A DNA stretch of 5,893 bases from NCBI GenBank assembly GCA_030145005.1, contig JAQYWJ010000139.1, forward strand, positions 1 to 5,893, written 5' to 3'. The translations under genes were made by a program, and so were the position numbers. Position 1 is the stretch's first letter; each line of letters opens with the position of its first letter. The notes beneath the pieces were generated by a model. It had not been told where the DNA came from, did not search any database, and saw only the letters and a program-made list of their open reading frames with translations. Of the stretch, positions 1 to 5,743 are shown one piece after another. The stretch comes from Desulfobacter sp. Its GTDB lineage: Bacteria; Desulfobacterota; Desulfobacteria; Desulfobacterales; Desulfobacteraceae.

Positions 1-227
1 ATACATCCGCGGTATCGGCTGTGGTGAGCATGGCGCTCAACCTTGACCGGTTGAACAAAGACGGGTTCACACCGGTTCTGTCAAAAACCTATTCCGCGCA
101 AATCCCCCTGGGCAGAGACACCAGTCCAAAGGCCTATATCCAGGCCCTTAATCGTGGATTAGCCGAGATCATCAACAATCTTCTGTCGGATTTTCAAAAC
201 TTGACGACCCCGGCGGATAACCAATAA
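1..227 (+). CDS. C-terminal part of a possible ABC-transport auxiliary lipoprotein (PqiC-like), 5' end outside window
   Basis: The frame is open from the first full codon at position 3 to the TAA at 225-227, so this is the 3' end of a longer gene; the in-frame GTG and ATG codons near 21-32 are probably internal. About 74 residues are visible. They show a hydrophobic beta-strand-like stretch (VVSMALNLDRL), a segment resembling the strand before the terminal helix of auxiliary lipoproteins (VLSKTYSAQIPL), and an amphipathic C-terminal helix (YIQALNRGLAEIINNLLSDF). That strand-then-helix ending is typical of the periplasmic lipoprotein partner of MCE/PqiC-type lipid transport systems, but the N-terminal lipobox cannot be seen, so the assignment is an inference from the tail only. 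hisA starts 18 bases downstream on the same strand, so the two may be co-transcribed. It could be another periplasmic or hypothetical protein. Confidence 0.45.
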   Translation, partial: TSAVSAVVSMALNLDRLNKDGFTPVLSKTYSAQIPLGRDTSPKAYIQALNRGLAEIINNLLSDFQNLTTPADNQ

Positions 228-245
228 TTTTTTAGGATTTGTGAT

Positions 246-1010
246 ATGAAATTTCGACCCTGCATTGATCTTCGAAACGGTAAAGTGGTCCAGATTGTGG
301 GCGGTACCCTATCCGACAAAACCCAGGACAGCCTTGTCACCAATTTTGAAAGTGCCCGGACCCCGGAACAGTTTGCACGGATGTACCAGGCAGACCAGCT
401 TCTCGGCGGCCATGTCATTGCCCTTGGCCCTGGAAATACCCAGTCAGCACTTGAAGCGCTGCAAGCCTTCCCCGGCGGTCTTCAGATGGGCGGCGGTATT
501 AATCCTGAAAATGCACACACCTTTCTGGATGCAGGCGCATCCCATGTCATTGTCACGTCCTATGTGTTCTCCAATGGCCGCATGGACATGGACAAGCTTA
601 ATACCCTGGTGAATGCCGTGGGCAAAAACCGCCTGGTTCTGGATCTAAGCTGCCGAAAAAGGGACGGACAATTCTGGATTGTGACAGACCGCTGGCAAAA
701 GTTCACCGAAAAGGCCGTAACACCGGCCACTCTGGAACACTTGTCCGCATTCTGTGACGAATTTTTAATCCACGGCGTGGATGTGGAAGGCAAAATGCAG
801 GGTATCCAGGAAGAACTGGTGACGTTGCTGGGAGAAAACAGCCCCATTCCTGCCACCTATGCCGGAGGCGCAGGCCGGTTTTCAGACCTGGACCGGGTAA
901 AATCCCTTGGCAAGGGCCGTGTGGACCTGACCATCGGTTCAGCCCTGGACATCTTTGGCGGCACCATCCCTTACCAACAGGTGGTTACTTGGCACAAGAC
1001 TCAAAAATAG
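246..1010 (+). CDS. hisA: HisA, eukaryotic (HIS6)-type ProFAR isomerase
   Basis: This cytoplasmic (beta/alpha)8-barrel enzyme opens the ribose ring of ProFAR to give PRFAR, the fourth step of histidine synthesis. The 254-residue product is close to the yeast HIS6 pattern along its whole length: CIDLRNGKVVQIVGGTL at 6-22, HVIALGPGN at 56-64, QMGGGIN at 80-86, VIVTSYVF at 101-108, LVLDLSCRK at 130-138, FLIHGVDVEG at 173-182, YAGGA at 205-209 and GSALDIFGG at 231-239. The predicted catalytic aspartates are D8 and D133, with D179 in the third conserved acidic site. The phosphate-binding glycines are at 82-84 and 207-208. Classic bacterial HisA lacks the DLSCRK and LDIFGG signatures. The ATG at 246 has an AGGA six bases upstream. 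No other his genes are visible, so it sits outside a his operon here. It converges on the thioredoxin gene, with 25 bases between the stops. Confidence 0.95.
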   Translation: MKFRPCIDLRNGKVVQIVGGTLSDKTQDSLVTNFESARTPEQFARMYQADQLLGGHVIALGPGNTQSALEALQAFPGGLQMGGGINPENAHTFLDAGASHVIVTSYVFSNGRMDMDKLNTLVNAVGKNRLVLDLSCRKRDGQFWIVTDRWQKFTEKAVTPATLEHLSAFCDEFLIHGVDVEGKMQGIQEELVTLLGENSPIPATYAGGAGRFSDLDRVKSLGKGRVDLTIGSALDIFGGTIPYQQVVTWHKTQK

Positions 1011-1035
1011 TCGTTCAAGCAGATGGATATCCCTA

Positions 1036-1482
1036 TCAGATAAATGATTTTATCCGGGCCTCTAACGCGTCTTTAGGCAGGGCCCCTGTGATCTGGTCAA
1101 CCAGATTGCCGTTTTTTACGAAAAGCATGGTGGGAATGCTTTGAATGCGGTATTTTGAGCCGGTCCCAGGATTTTCATCCACATTGACCTTGGCAATTTT
1201 AAGCCGCCCCCGGTAAGTTTTTGCCAGGCCGGCCAGGATGGGGCCCACAGCCCGGCAGGGACCGCACCAGGGGGCCCAGCAGTCCACCAGCACCGGAAGG
1301 GTTGACTGCATGACCTCACGGTCAAAGTCGGCATCCGTAACGTTCACAGGGGCATCAAAAATTTCAAGGCGCAAAATGGTTCCGCACTTGCCGCACTTGG
1401 GGCTTTCCGAAATCCTGTTTTCAGGCACCCGGTTTTTTGCCCCGCATTTCGTACACCGAATAATCAATTGGTTCTCACCCAT
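1036..1482 (-). CDS. trxC: Thioredoxin 2 (TrxC-type, N-terminal zinc motif)
   Basis: This is a cytoplasmic protein-disulfide reductase of the Trx2 class. The 148-residue product begins with a zinc-ribbon-like module, with Cys pairs at 10/13 (CTKC) and 30/33 (CGKC). A full thioredoxin fold follows: the active site WCGPC is at 72-76, the cis-proline is P117 in the SIPT loop, and FVKNGNLVDQITGALPK is at 121-137. E. coli TrxC has the same layout at 139 residues. An extra cysteine at 68, just before the active site, is worth noting. The start at 1482 is preceded by AGAGGG nine bases upstream. The gene is last in the minus-strand run and lies 73 bases after the DUF364 gene, so it may be read through from the thi promoter or have its own promoter in that gap. 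I see no clear promoter there. Loss or gain of zinc in the N-terminal module is known to tune this class under oxidative stress; that is family knowledge. Confidence 0.92.
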   Translation of the reverse strand: MGENQLIIRCTKCGAKNRVPENRISESPKCGKCGTILRLEIFDAPVNVTDADFDREVMQSTLPVLVDCWAPWCGPCRAVGPILAGLAKTYRGRLKIAKVNVDENPGTGSKYRIQSIPTMLFVKNGNLVDQITGALPKDALEARIKSFI

Positions 1483-1555
1483 ATTTTTTATCCCTCTTTC
1501 TTAATGGTTTCATCCTGAGAGCCTGTGGGCATCAGGCCGATCCTGGCAGATAGCC

Positions 1556-2284
1556 TCAATGTCCGCAATGGCAATAGCTTGAAAGCCCCAAAATTTTGGC
1601 CGGAGCACTGATGGTTACCCCGAAAAACACGGCAGGTTTTCCGCAGTCCAAAAAATGGGTAATGGTGCCGTTCACAATAGTTGACCCGGTGGCAAATATC
1701 ATGTCGCACCAGTTAAGCCCATCCCCGAAGTCTTCCCCTGATTCTATGTGCACACCAAACTTTTTGGTTCCCACGTTGTCCGGGTCAAGGTCCAGGACCC
1801 GCACCGTGTTCTGTCCGGCAAGATATTCCAGGAATCTTGGCTGAAGCCCGACCAGAAGAATCTTTTTTCCTGAAAACTGCGGTTGTTTAATCAGGTTATC
1901 GGCACACTCCACCGGTTCCTTATCCTTGCAATGCACTGTTTTTTCACAAAGCTGCAAGGATCTGTAAACCGCATTAAGCCCTGCAATGAAAATTGCCCGT
2001 TCATTGGTTTTTGTATGATCCGTTTCAAGCAGTCCGTCCACGGATAAAGAGATATCCGTGTACTCGTCCGTAAACGCCTGGCCCACTGCCCCGTTAAATG
2101 TTGCTGCCATCATCACCTCTTTGCCTTTGACAATGGGGTAGTCATCATGATCCGGGGTGCCGATGGCTTCTTCTGCGGACAAGGGCTTGCATTTGATGTC
2201 AATTCTTTTGTCTGCCAGGTCGTGACGGACGATTTCTGCTTTTAAGGCGTCTTTCAGTTGAATATAAATGTCGTTGATGTTCAT
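1556..2284 (-). CDS. DUF364 / Rossmann-like protein of unknown function
   Basis: This 242-residue protein belongs, by motif style, to the DUF364 (putative heavy-metal chelation) group with an N-terminal DUF4213-like part. Visible landmarks are LSAEEAIGTPDHDDYPIVKGKE at about 35-56, GQAFTD at 68-73, LNAVYRSL at 103-110, TVHCKDKEPVECA at 116-128, KILLVGLQP at 141-149 (Rossmann strand and loop), VRVLDLDPDNVG at 161-172, FATGSTIVNGTI at 197-208, and the tail GVTISAPAKILGL ending in CHCGH. The cysteines at 119, 127, 238 and 240 could bind metal; this is inference. The biochemical function is not known to me. The ATG at 2284 is chosen because AGGGG lies four to five bases upstream and it follows the thiE stop by 22 bases; an ATG at 2302, six codons earlier, is possible. 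The frame stays open upstream of these starts only because it overlaps thiE. Its place right behind thiE suggests a role linked to thiamine, its sulfur or a metal cofactor. Confidence 0.83.
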   Translation of the reverse strand: MNINDIYIQLKDALKAEIVRHDLADKRIDIKCKPLSAEEAIGTPDHDDYPIVKGKEVMMAATFNGAVGQAFTDEYTDISLSVDGLLETDHTKTNERAIFIAGLNAVYRSLQLCEKTVHCKDKEPVECADNLIKQPQFSGKKILLVGLQPRFLEYLAGQNTVRVLDLDPDNVGTKKFGVHIESGEDFGDGLNWCDMIFATGSTIVNGTITHFLDCGKPAVFFGVTISAPAKILGLSSYCHCGH

Positions 2285-2306
2285 TTTACCCCTTTTATTC
2301 ATCACG

Positions 2307-3008
2307 TTACCGCTTATGTCTGTTCCAGGTTTTAACCAGATTTCCTGCTTCATACCCGGGATCATCGGCTTCAGATATCGCAGATACAACGAAAAATCCG
2401 GCAACACCTGTCTGGGCAAGGGGCGGTATGTCGGCAAGTTTGACGCCGCCGCCAACCACGACGGGAAGTGAACTGAGTTGGGCAAGCATTGTAATATCCT
2501 CAATGCTTCTTGTAATTCTTTTTCCGTCCACATCAAGCCCGCTGTCCGGCTTGGTCTTTGTTTCATGCAGGGGGCCTGCGCCAAAATAGTCAATCAGGCT
2601 GACATCTGCATTTTTTATGTACTCGAACAATTCATGGGTCCTGGCGGATAAGCCGACAACGGCATCAGGACCTAAATATTCCCGGCAGACGTCCACGGGG
2701 ATATCCGATTGGCCCACATGGATGCCGTCAACCTTTATGCCTTGTTTTTTTGCCGCCAGCACCACATCAAGGCGGTCATTCACCAACAGGGTCACAATGC
2801 CGGATTTGCCGGTTTGCGCGATCACCCCGGACGCCTGGCCGGTTAATTCGATTAATTCCCTGGCAGACGCTGTTTTTGACCGGACTTGCACACATGTAAC
2901 GCCGGCGTCTACCGCATCCCGGATAATGGGCGCAACAGGACGGCCTTTGGTATTCTCCGGTCCCACCACAAAATATGCTGAAATATCCAGTTTACTTCTC
3001 ATGCGCAT
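2307..3008 (-). CDS. thiE: ThiE, thiamine-phosphate synthase
   Basis: The enzyme couples HMP pyrophosphate with hydroxyethylthiazole phosphate to give thiamine monophosphate and pyrophosphate in the cytoplasm. The 233-residue TIM-barrel protein shows the family signatures: QVRSK at 41-45 for the pyrophosphate pocket (usually QLREK), LLVNDRLD at 75-81, GIHVGQSD at 95-102, GLSARTH at 119-125, YFGAGPLHETKTK at 141-153, VVGGGV at 184-189 and FFVVSAI at 205-211. The start is placed at the ATG at 3008, with GGAAGGG just ahead of it. The ATG at 3002 is a close alternative, and an upstream ATG at 3029 is less likely. The chosen start overlaps the end of the thiamine-binding protein gene by 17 bases, which indicates translational coupling. 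Its partner ThiM is two genes upstream, so together they form a thiazole salvage pathway. Confidence 0.93.
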   Translation of the reverse strand: MRMRSKLDISAYFVVGPENTKGRPVAPIIRDAVDAGVTCVQVRSKTASARELIELTGQASGVIAQTGKSGIVTLLVNDRLDVVLAAKKQGIKVDGIHVGQSDIPVDVCREYLGPDAVVGLSARTHELFEYIKNADVSLIDYFGAGPLHETKTKPDSGLDVDGKRITRSIEDITMLAQLSSLPVVVGGGVKLADIPPLAQTGVAGFFVVSAISEADDPGYEAGNLVKTWNRHKR

Positions 3009-3309
3009 CCGACCCTTCCAAAATACCATTAACTTTATCCACCTTGGACGTCATCATGTCCGTAAATCCAGGCCGTATATCCGCTTTCAACACAACGCCG
3101 GTACGAATGCCTTTTTCGGCAAGTACAAATGCTGCGTCTTTTACAACCTTCATCACGTCATCCCAGGGGCCTTCGATCTCCGTGAACATGGAATTCGTTC
3201 GATTTTTAAGGCCTGACGCTCTAATAATTTTTATGACTTGTGCAACGTCCCTGCTAAGCTCATCTCCTGTTCCGCTGGGTGATATGCACACTGAAACCAA
3301 TGTATTCAT
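2992..3309 (-). CDS. MTH1187-family thiamine-binding protein (PF01910)
   Basis: This small soluble protein of 105 residues has the ferredoxin-like fold of the MTH1187/YkoF thiamine-binding family. Seen in the sequence are a first strand with ISPSGTG at 9-15, the helix DVAQVIKIIRASGL at 21-34, the signature FTEIEGPWDDVMKVV at 42-56, RTGVVLKADIRPG at 69-81, and a final KVDKVN helix at 89-94. Members of the family bind thiamine or its HMP moiety and usually lie in thi operons. Whether this one carries, senses or buffers the vitamin is inference. The ATG at 3309 lies three bases after the thiM stop, and its AGGAG ribosome binding site is inside the last codons of thiM, so the two genes are translationally coupled. 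Its own 3' end overlaps the thiE start. Confidence 0.88.
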   Translation of the reverse strand: MNTLVSVCISPSGTGDELSRDVAQVIKIIRASGLKNRTNSMFTEIEGPWDDVMKVVKDAAFVLAEKGIRTGVVLKADIRPGFTDMMTSKVDKVNGILEGSDAHEK

Positions 3310-3312
3310 ATA

Positions 3313-4149
3313 TTAAATCTCCTCAATATCAAATGGGTTGTCTGCAATTTCCTTGGGTTTTGCTTTATACAATTCATCCAAAAAGTGAACCTGAAAACTT
3401 GCCGGACCATCTGTTTTTTTTGCAGCGCGACAACCGGCCAGATTATAAACAGCCGCACCTGTTAATGCAGCGATAAACCCGGATGCCGCAGTGGCATAGA
3501 CAGCCATGACGCCTCCTAAAGAGCAGCCTGATCCGGTGATTTTTTCCATAAAGTGCGAGCCGCCATGACAAAAGGCTATAACAGAACCATTGGTAATCAA
3601 ATCCTGCTTACCCGAAACGGCCACAGCCCCGCCTGTCCATCCGGCCAGGGCCACGGCCGCATCTTTGGCCGCGCTCACCGGATCCTGGGAATCCACCCCC
3701 CGGACATTGGATGTGCTGGTGCCGCCATCCACCCCCCATAACCCGGCCAGGGCAATAATTTCAGAGGCATTTCCACGAATAATACTTGGCTTATAGGGTT
3801 TAAATGCCAGCAAAAGCCGGGTGCGAAGATCGCCGATGCCGATGGCCACAGGATCCAGGACCCATGGTTTCCCGGTGTCACGCAAAATTTTTGCCATGGC
3901 CGGTAACGTCTTTTCATAGACCGGTGTAAGGGTCCCCAGGTTTATATAGGCGGCACCACCCGCCTGGGCCAGGGATTGGGCTTCATCCGGCAGATATACC
4001 ATGGCTGCCGAACCGCCCACGGCAAGTTGGGCATTGGCGACAAAATTGATGGTTACCGTATTGGTGACGGATCCTGCCATGGGATTGGTTTGCCTTACGG
4101 TTTCAACGGCATGAATTATTCCGGCTTGAATGTCTTTTTTAAGACTCAT
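3313..4149 (-). CDS. thiM: ThiM, hydroxyethylthiazole kinase
   Basis: ThiM phosphorylates 4-methyl-5-(2-hydroxyethyl)thiazole with ATP, so that salvaged thiazole can enter thiamine phosphate synthesis. The 278-residue product has the ribokinase-like fold of the family: SVTNTVTINFVANAQLAVGGSAAM at 27-50 (substrate pocket), LDPVAIG at 98-104, IIRGNASEI at 123-131, and the anion-hole/catalytic loop TGSGCSLGG at 205-213 with the predicted catalytic cysteine at 209. The family motif DAPEEV after the conserved methionine reads YLPDEA here, a mild divergence. The C-terminal tail after about 255 is polar and slightly extended. The ATG at 4149 has AGGAG nine bases upstream. That ribosome binding site directly follows the stop codon of a 17-codon ORF, which may couple the two. 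This is the first enzyme gene of the minus-strand thi run. Confidence 0.95.
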   Translation of the reverse strand: MSLKKDIQAGIIHAVETVRQTNPMAGSVTNTVTINFVANAQLAVGGSAAMVYLPDEAQSLAQAGGAAYINLGTLTPVYEKTLPAMAKILRDTGKPWVLDPVAIGIGDLRTRLLLAFKPYKPSIIRGNASEIIALAGLWGVDGGTSTSNVRGVDSQDPVSAAKDAAVALAGWTGGAVAVSGKQDLITNGSVIAFCHGGSHFMEKITGSGCSLGGVMAVYATAASGFIAALTGAAVYNLAGCRAAKKTDGPASFQVHFLDELYKAKPKEIADNPFDIEEI

Positions 4150-4163
4150 CTATAATGACTCCT

Positions 4164-4217
4164 TTACCCACAGACAGGCACCCATTTATATTTTTGTTTT
4201 TTAACTTTTTTTTGCAT
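4164..4217 (-). CDS. Possible 17-residue leader peptide ahead of thiM
   Basis: The short frame encodes MQKKVKKQKYKWVPVCG and stops with TAA at 4166-4164. Its ATG follows AGAGGTGAT by five bases, one of the best matches to the anti-Shine-Dalgarno sequence in this window and stronger than that of thiM itself. The TAA is immediately followed by the AGGAG of thiM, 14 bases before the thiM start. The peptide is highly basic at the N-terminus and ends in a cysteine and glycine. It could be a leader peptide that couples or attenuates thiM translation, or the N-terminal scrap of a lost small cysteine protein, since the ending faintly resembles a rubredoxin start. The start signal and position are seen in the sequence; that it is translated is inference. 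Confidence 0.42.
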   Translation of the reverse strand: MQKKVKKQKYKWVPVCG

Positions 4218-4253
4218 TTCTTATCACCTCTTTCTTTCTCTACCTTCTGGATA

Positions 4254-4282
4254 AATATAAACCAACTGGTTATTTTAAACAA
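4254..4282 (-). promoter_or_regulatory. Weak sigma-70-like promoter candidate for the thi operon
   Basis: On the minus strand TTGTTT (4282-4277) and TATATT (4259-4254) are separated by 17 bases. The -10 fits reasonably; only the first three bases of the -35 match. It lies about 37 bases upstream of the leader ORF start in an AT-rich stretch where such matches arise by chance. No TPP riboswitch elements were found between it and thiM. Confidence 0.2.
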
Positions 4283-4290
4283 AAGGTTAA

Positions 4291-4440
4291 TTTTTTGAAC
4301 ATCTTACCCAGCCGGCGAAAAACCGAATCATGGCTCCCATGGCCATAAGCATTGGCGGCGGACTTTTGGGTGCCACGATCCTGACCCTGTTTGTTCTGCC
4401 CGGCATGGTGGCGGCCTGGTATCGGGTAAAAGCAGAGTAG
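4291..4440 (+). pseudogene. Remnant of an RND efflux transporter, C-terminal end
   Basis: From the ATG at 4330 the plus strand encodes 36 residues before a TAG at 4438-4440. They read like the last transmembrane helix of AcrB/HAE1-type pumps: APMAISIGGG, then LLGATILTLFVLPGM, then a short polar tail with WYRVKAE. The typical family ending is PMAIAIIGGL followed by a hydrophobic run with TLLVLP. In frame, coding is possible back to 4291, where a stop precedes it at 4288-4290. The remaining roughly 1000 residues of such a pump are absent from the window, and no ribosome binding site is apparent. I therefore read it as the 3' remnant left by a deletion or rearrangement. It ends 15 bases from the stop of the convergent oxidoreductase gene. 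It could instead be a small membrane protein, which I consider less likely. Confidence 0.55.
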
Positions 4441-4455
4441 AAAAAGCTTTAAACG

Positions 4456-5667
4456 CTATGTATACAAATGAGAAAATTTCTTTTGCCATTTAATGGAACG
4501 TTGCGCATCACGCTCCTCATATTCTCGAATGGCAGATGGAAGGCCCAGTTCAAACAGATCCTCCCGATCTTCACCCAAAGCTGTTAGTCGCATGGTGTAC
4601 CAAGCCGTTATTCCACCTGGAGGTGCAGATTCGAATTTCGGAAATTCAGGGTCCCCTCCTCCCTCGCTTAACCAGGTATCCGCAAGCCGGGGATTAAGAG
4701 CCATAGCACGTCCCAAACCCACCATATCGGCAGCTCCACTTGTTACGGCTTCGACCGCTTGCTCACGCTTTTTGAACCCACCCGTCAATATCAAAGGCAC
4801 ATTGGTGACCCCTTTTGCGAGTCGGGCAAAGTCAATAAAGTATGGCCCTAAACTTGTACCTTCGGAAATTGCCTTTGCTCCGGGAAAATATGTCCCACCG
4901 CTAATATCAATAAGATCAATTGAAGTTTGATCGAGAAGGCGTACCACCTCCAAAGCATCGACCTCCGTCAATCCACCTTCAAGTTGATCCGTCGAGTTGA
5001 TCCTGATCCCGACCGGAAACGACGGACCAACAGCACGCCTTACTTTATTTATTACTTCAAGTACTATGCGACATCGTGCTTCGATGGAACCGCCGTAACC
5101 ATCGTTTCGATGGTTGAACAAAGGGGAAAGGAACTGACTGAGTAAAAATCCGTGCCCTGCGTGGATATGAACACCGCTAAAGCCCACAGTTTTTGCGTGT
5201 AATGCTGTTCTTGCATACATGTCGGGTAGTTCGTGAATGTCATCAAAAGACATACCCGCACATTGAAGGCCCTCAATATCAAGAGCAGACGGCCCCTTTG
5301 GCTGACTGATCGGCAAGTACGAAAGGGCTCCGGCATGACCGATTTGTGGCCATATGTGGGCCCCCTTAATCACTGCCCGGCGGCTGAATAACCGTAGCAA
5401 ATTCTGATTGGAGAGTGCTCCGAGTACCAAATTCCCCGGCTTTTCCGGAAAGCGAGGATCACCCTGCACTTCACCGATGAAGGACAAAGCGACTCCACCC
5501 TCCGCCCATCTTTCGTAAAGTCGAATCTGGGCCTCTGTGGGGTCTCCGCCACCGTCAGCCAATGAATCTGACATTGGCGACTTTGCAATTCGGTTTTTTA
5601 AAATCGCACCGCAAGGAAGCTCCAGTGAGCTTTGAAGGACATGAATGGATTCCGAGTTAATGGTCAT
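4456..5667 (-). CDS. Old-yellow-enzyme-family NADH:flavin oxidoreductase
   Basis: This is a cytoplasmic FMN-dependent oxidoreductase of the OYE family. Relatives reduce activated alkenes, nitro compounds or other electrophiles with NAD(P)H; the substrate here is unknown. The 403-residue single TIM-barrel protein has LKNRIAKSPMSDS at 23-35 (FMN pocket), PQIGHAG at 107-113, IHAGHGFLLSQFLSP at 168-182, NDGYGGSIEARCR at 188-200, PVGIRINS at 218-225, ISGGTYFPG at 255-263, LTGGF at 294-298 and ADMVGLGRAMALNP at 313-326 (FMN phosphate loop). It lacks the Fe-S and second flavin domains of the 2,4-dienoyl-CoA reductase subgroup. H169 and H172 align with the ligand pair of OYE1 (H191, N194), but the usual proton-donor tyrosine is F174. 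The start at 5667 has AAGGA six to seven bases upstream. Spot GC counts (24/60 and 25/60) are well below those of hisA and thiM lines (39/60 each), which hints at separate acquisition. Confidence 0.94.
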   Translation of the reverse strand: MTINSESIHVLQSSLELPCGAILKNRIAKSPMSDSLADGGGDPTEAQIRLYERWAEGGVALSFIGEVQGDPRFPEKPGNLVLGALSNQNLLRLFSRRAVIKGAHIWPQIGHAGALSYLPISQPKGPSALDIEGLQCAGMSFDDIHELPDMYARTALHAKTVGFSGVHIHAGHGFLLSQFLSPLFNHRNDGYGGSIEARCRIVLEVINKVRRAVGPSFPVGIRINSTDQLEGGLTEVDALEVVRLLDQTSIDLIDISGGTYFPGAKAISEGTSLGPYFIDFARLAKGVTNVPLILTGGFKKREQAVEAVTSGAADMVGLGRAMALNPRLADTWLSEGGGDPEFPKFESAPPGGITAWYTMRLTALGEDREDLFELGLPSAIREYEERDAQRSIKWQKKFSHLYT

Positions 5668-5694
5668 ATTTATTTCCTTATTTAAAATTGCTGA

Positions 5695-5709
5695 TTAGAT
5701 GGAATCTAA
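5695..5709. promoter_or_regulatory. Inverted repeat, candidate operator of the oxidoreductase gene
   Basis: TTAGAT and ATCTAA form a perfect 6+6 inverted repeat with a three-base centre (GGA), 28 bases upstream of the oxidoreductase ATG. On the minus strand a candidate -10 (TAGATT, 5708-5703) overlaps it, and a poor -35 (TTGTAT, 5730-5725) lies 16 bases further up. An operator across the -10 would fit repression by a dimeric regulator, as NemR-type repressors do for OYE genes in other bacteria. No regulator gene is in the window, so this is suggestive only. Confidence 0.35.
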
Positions 5710-5743
5710 CTTGTTTTATATCCGATACAAGGCTATAAAAAAA

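Noticed and set aside
1011..1035. Bidirectional terminator between hisA and the thioredoxin gene
   Set aside because: The 25 bases contain no stable stem followed by a T-run in either direction.
1500..1555. CTGAGA followed by GCCGATCCTGG on the plus strand, recalling a TPP riboswitch (THI box), with a 5-bp hairpin GCCTG/CAGGC
   Set aside because: The first conserved helix and the final GCGTAGGGA-like part are missing, the spacing is wrong, and no plus-strand thi gene follows. The hairpin has no T-run, so it is not a terminator either.
1488..1600. Frameshift in the DUF364 gene, since a shifted frame continues with a protein-like stretch (GFQAIAIADIEAICQD) for another 16 or so codons
   Set aside because: The unshifted ending GVTISAPAKILGL with a short cysteine-containing tail matches the family's usual C-terminus, and the length of 242 residues is complete.
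2285..2593. N-terminal extension of the DUF364 frame by about 100 residues
   Set aside because: It overlaps thiE in another frame, has no similarity to any domain, and good start signals exist at 2284.
2617..3216. Long plus-strand open frame of 199 codons opposite thiE and the thiamine-binding gene
   Set aside because: It is the antisense shadow of two well-recognised genes, with a protein composition unlike a real one and no ribosome binding site that stands out.
4150..4330. TPP riboswitch in the thiM leader on the minus strand
   Set aside because: No CTGAGA, CCTGATC or GCGTAGGGA-like segments are present on that strand; only a short ORF and AT-rich sequence.
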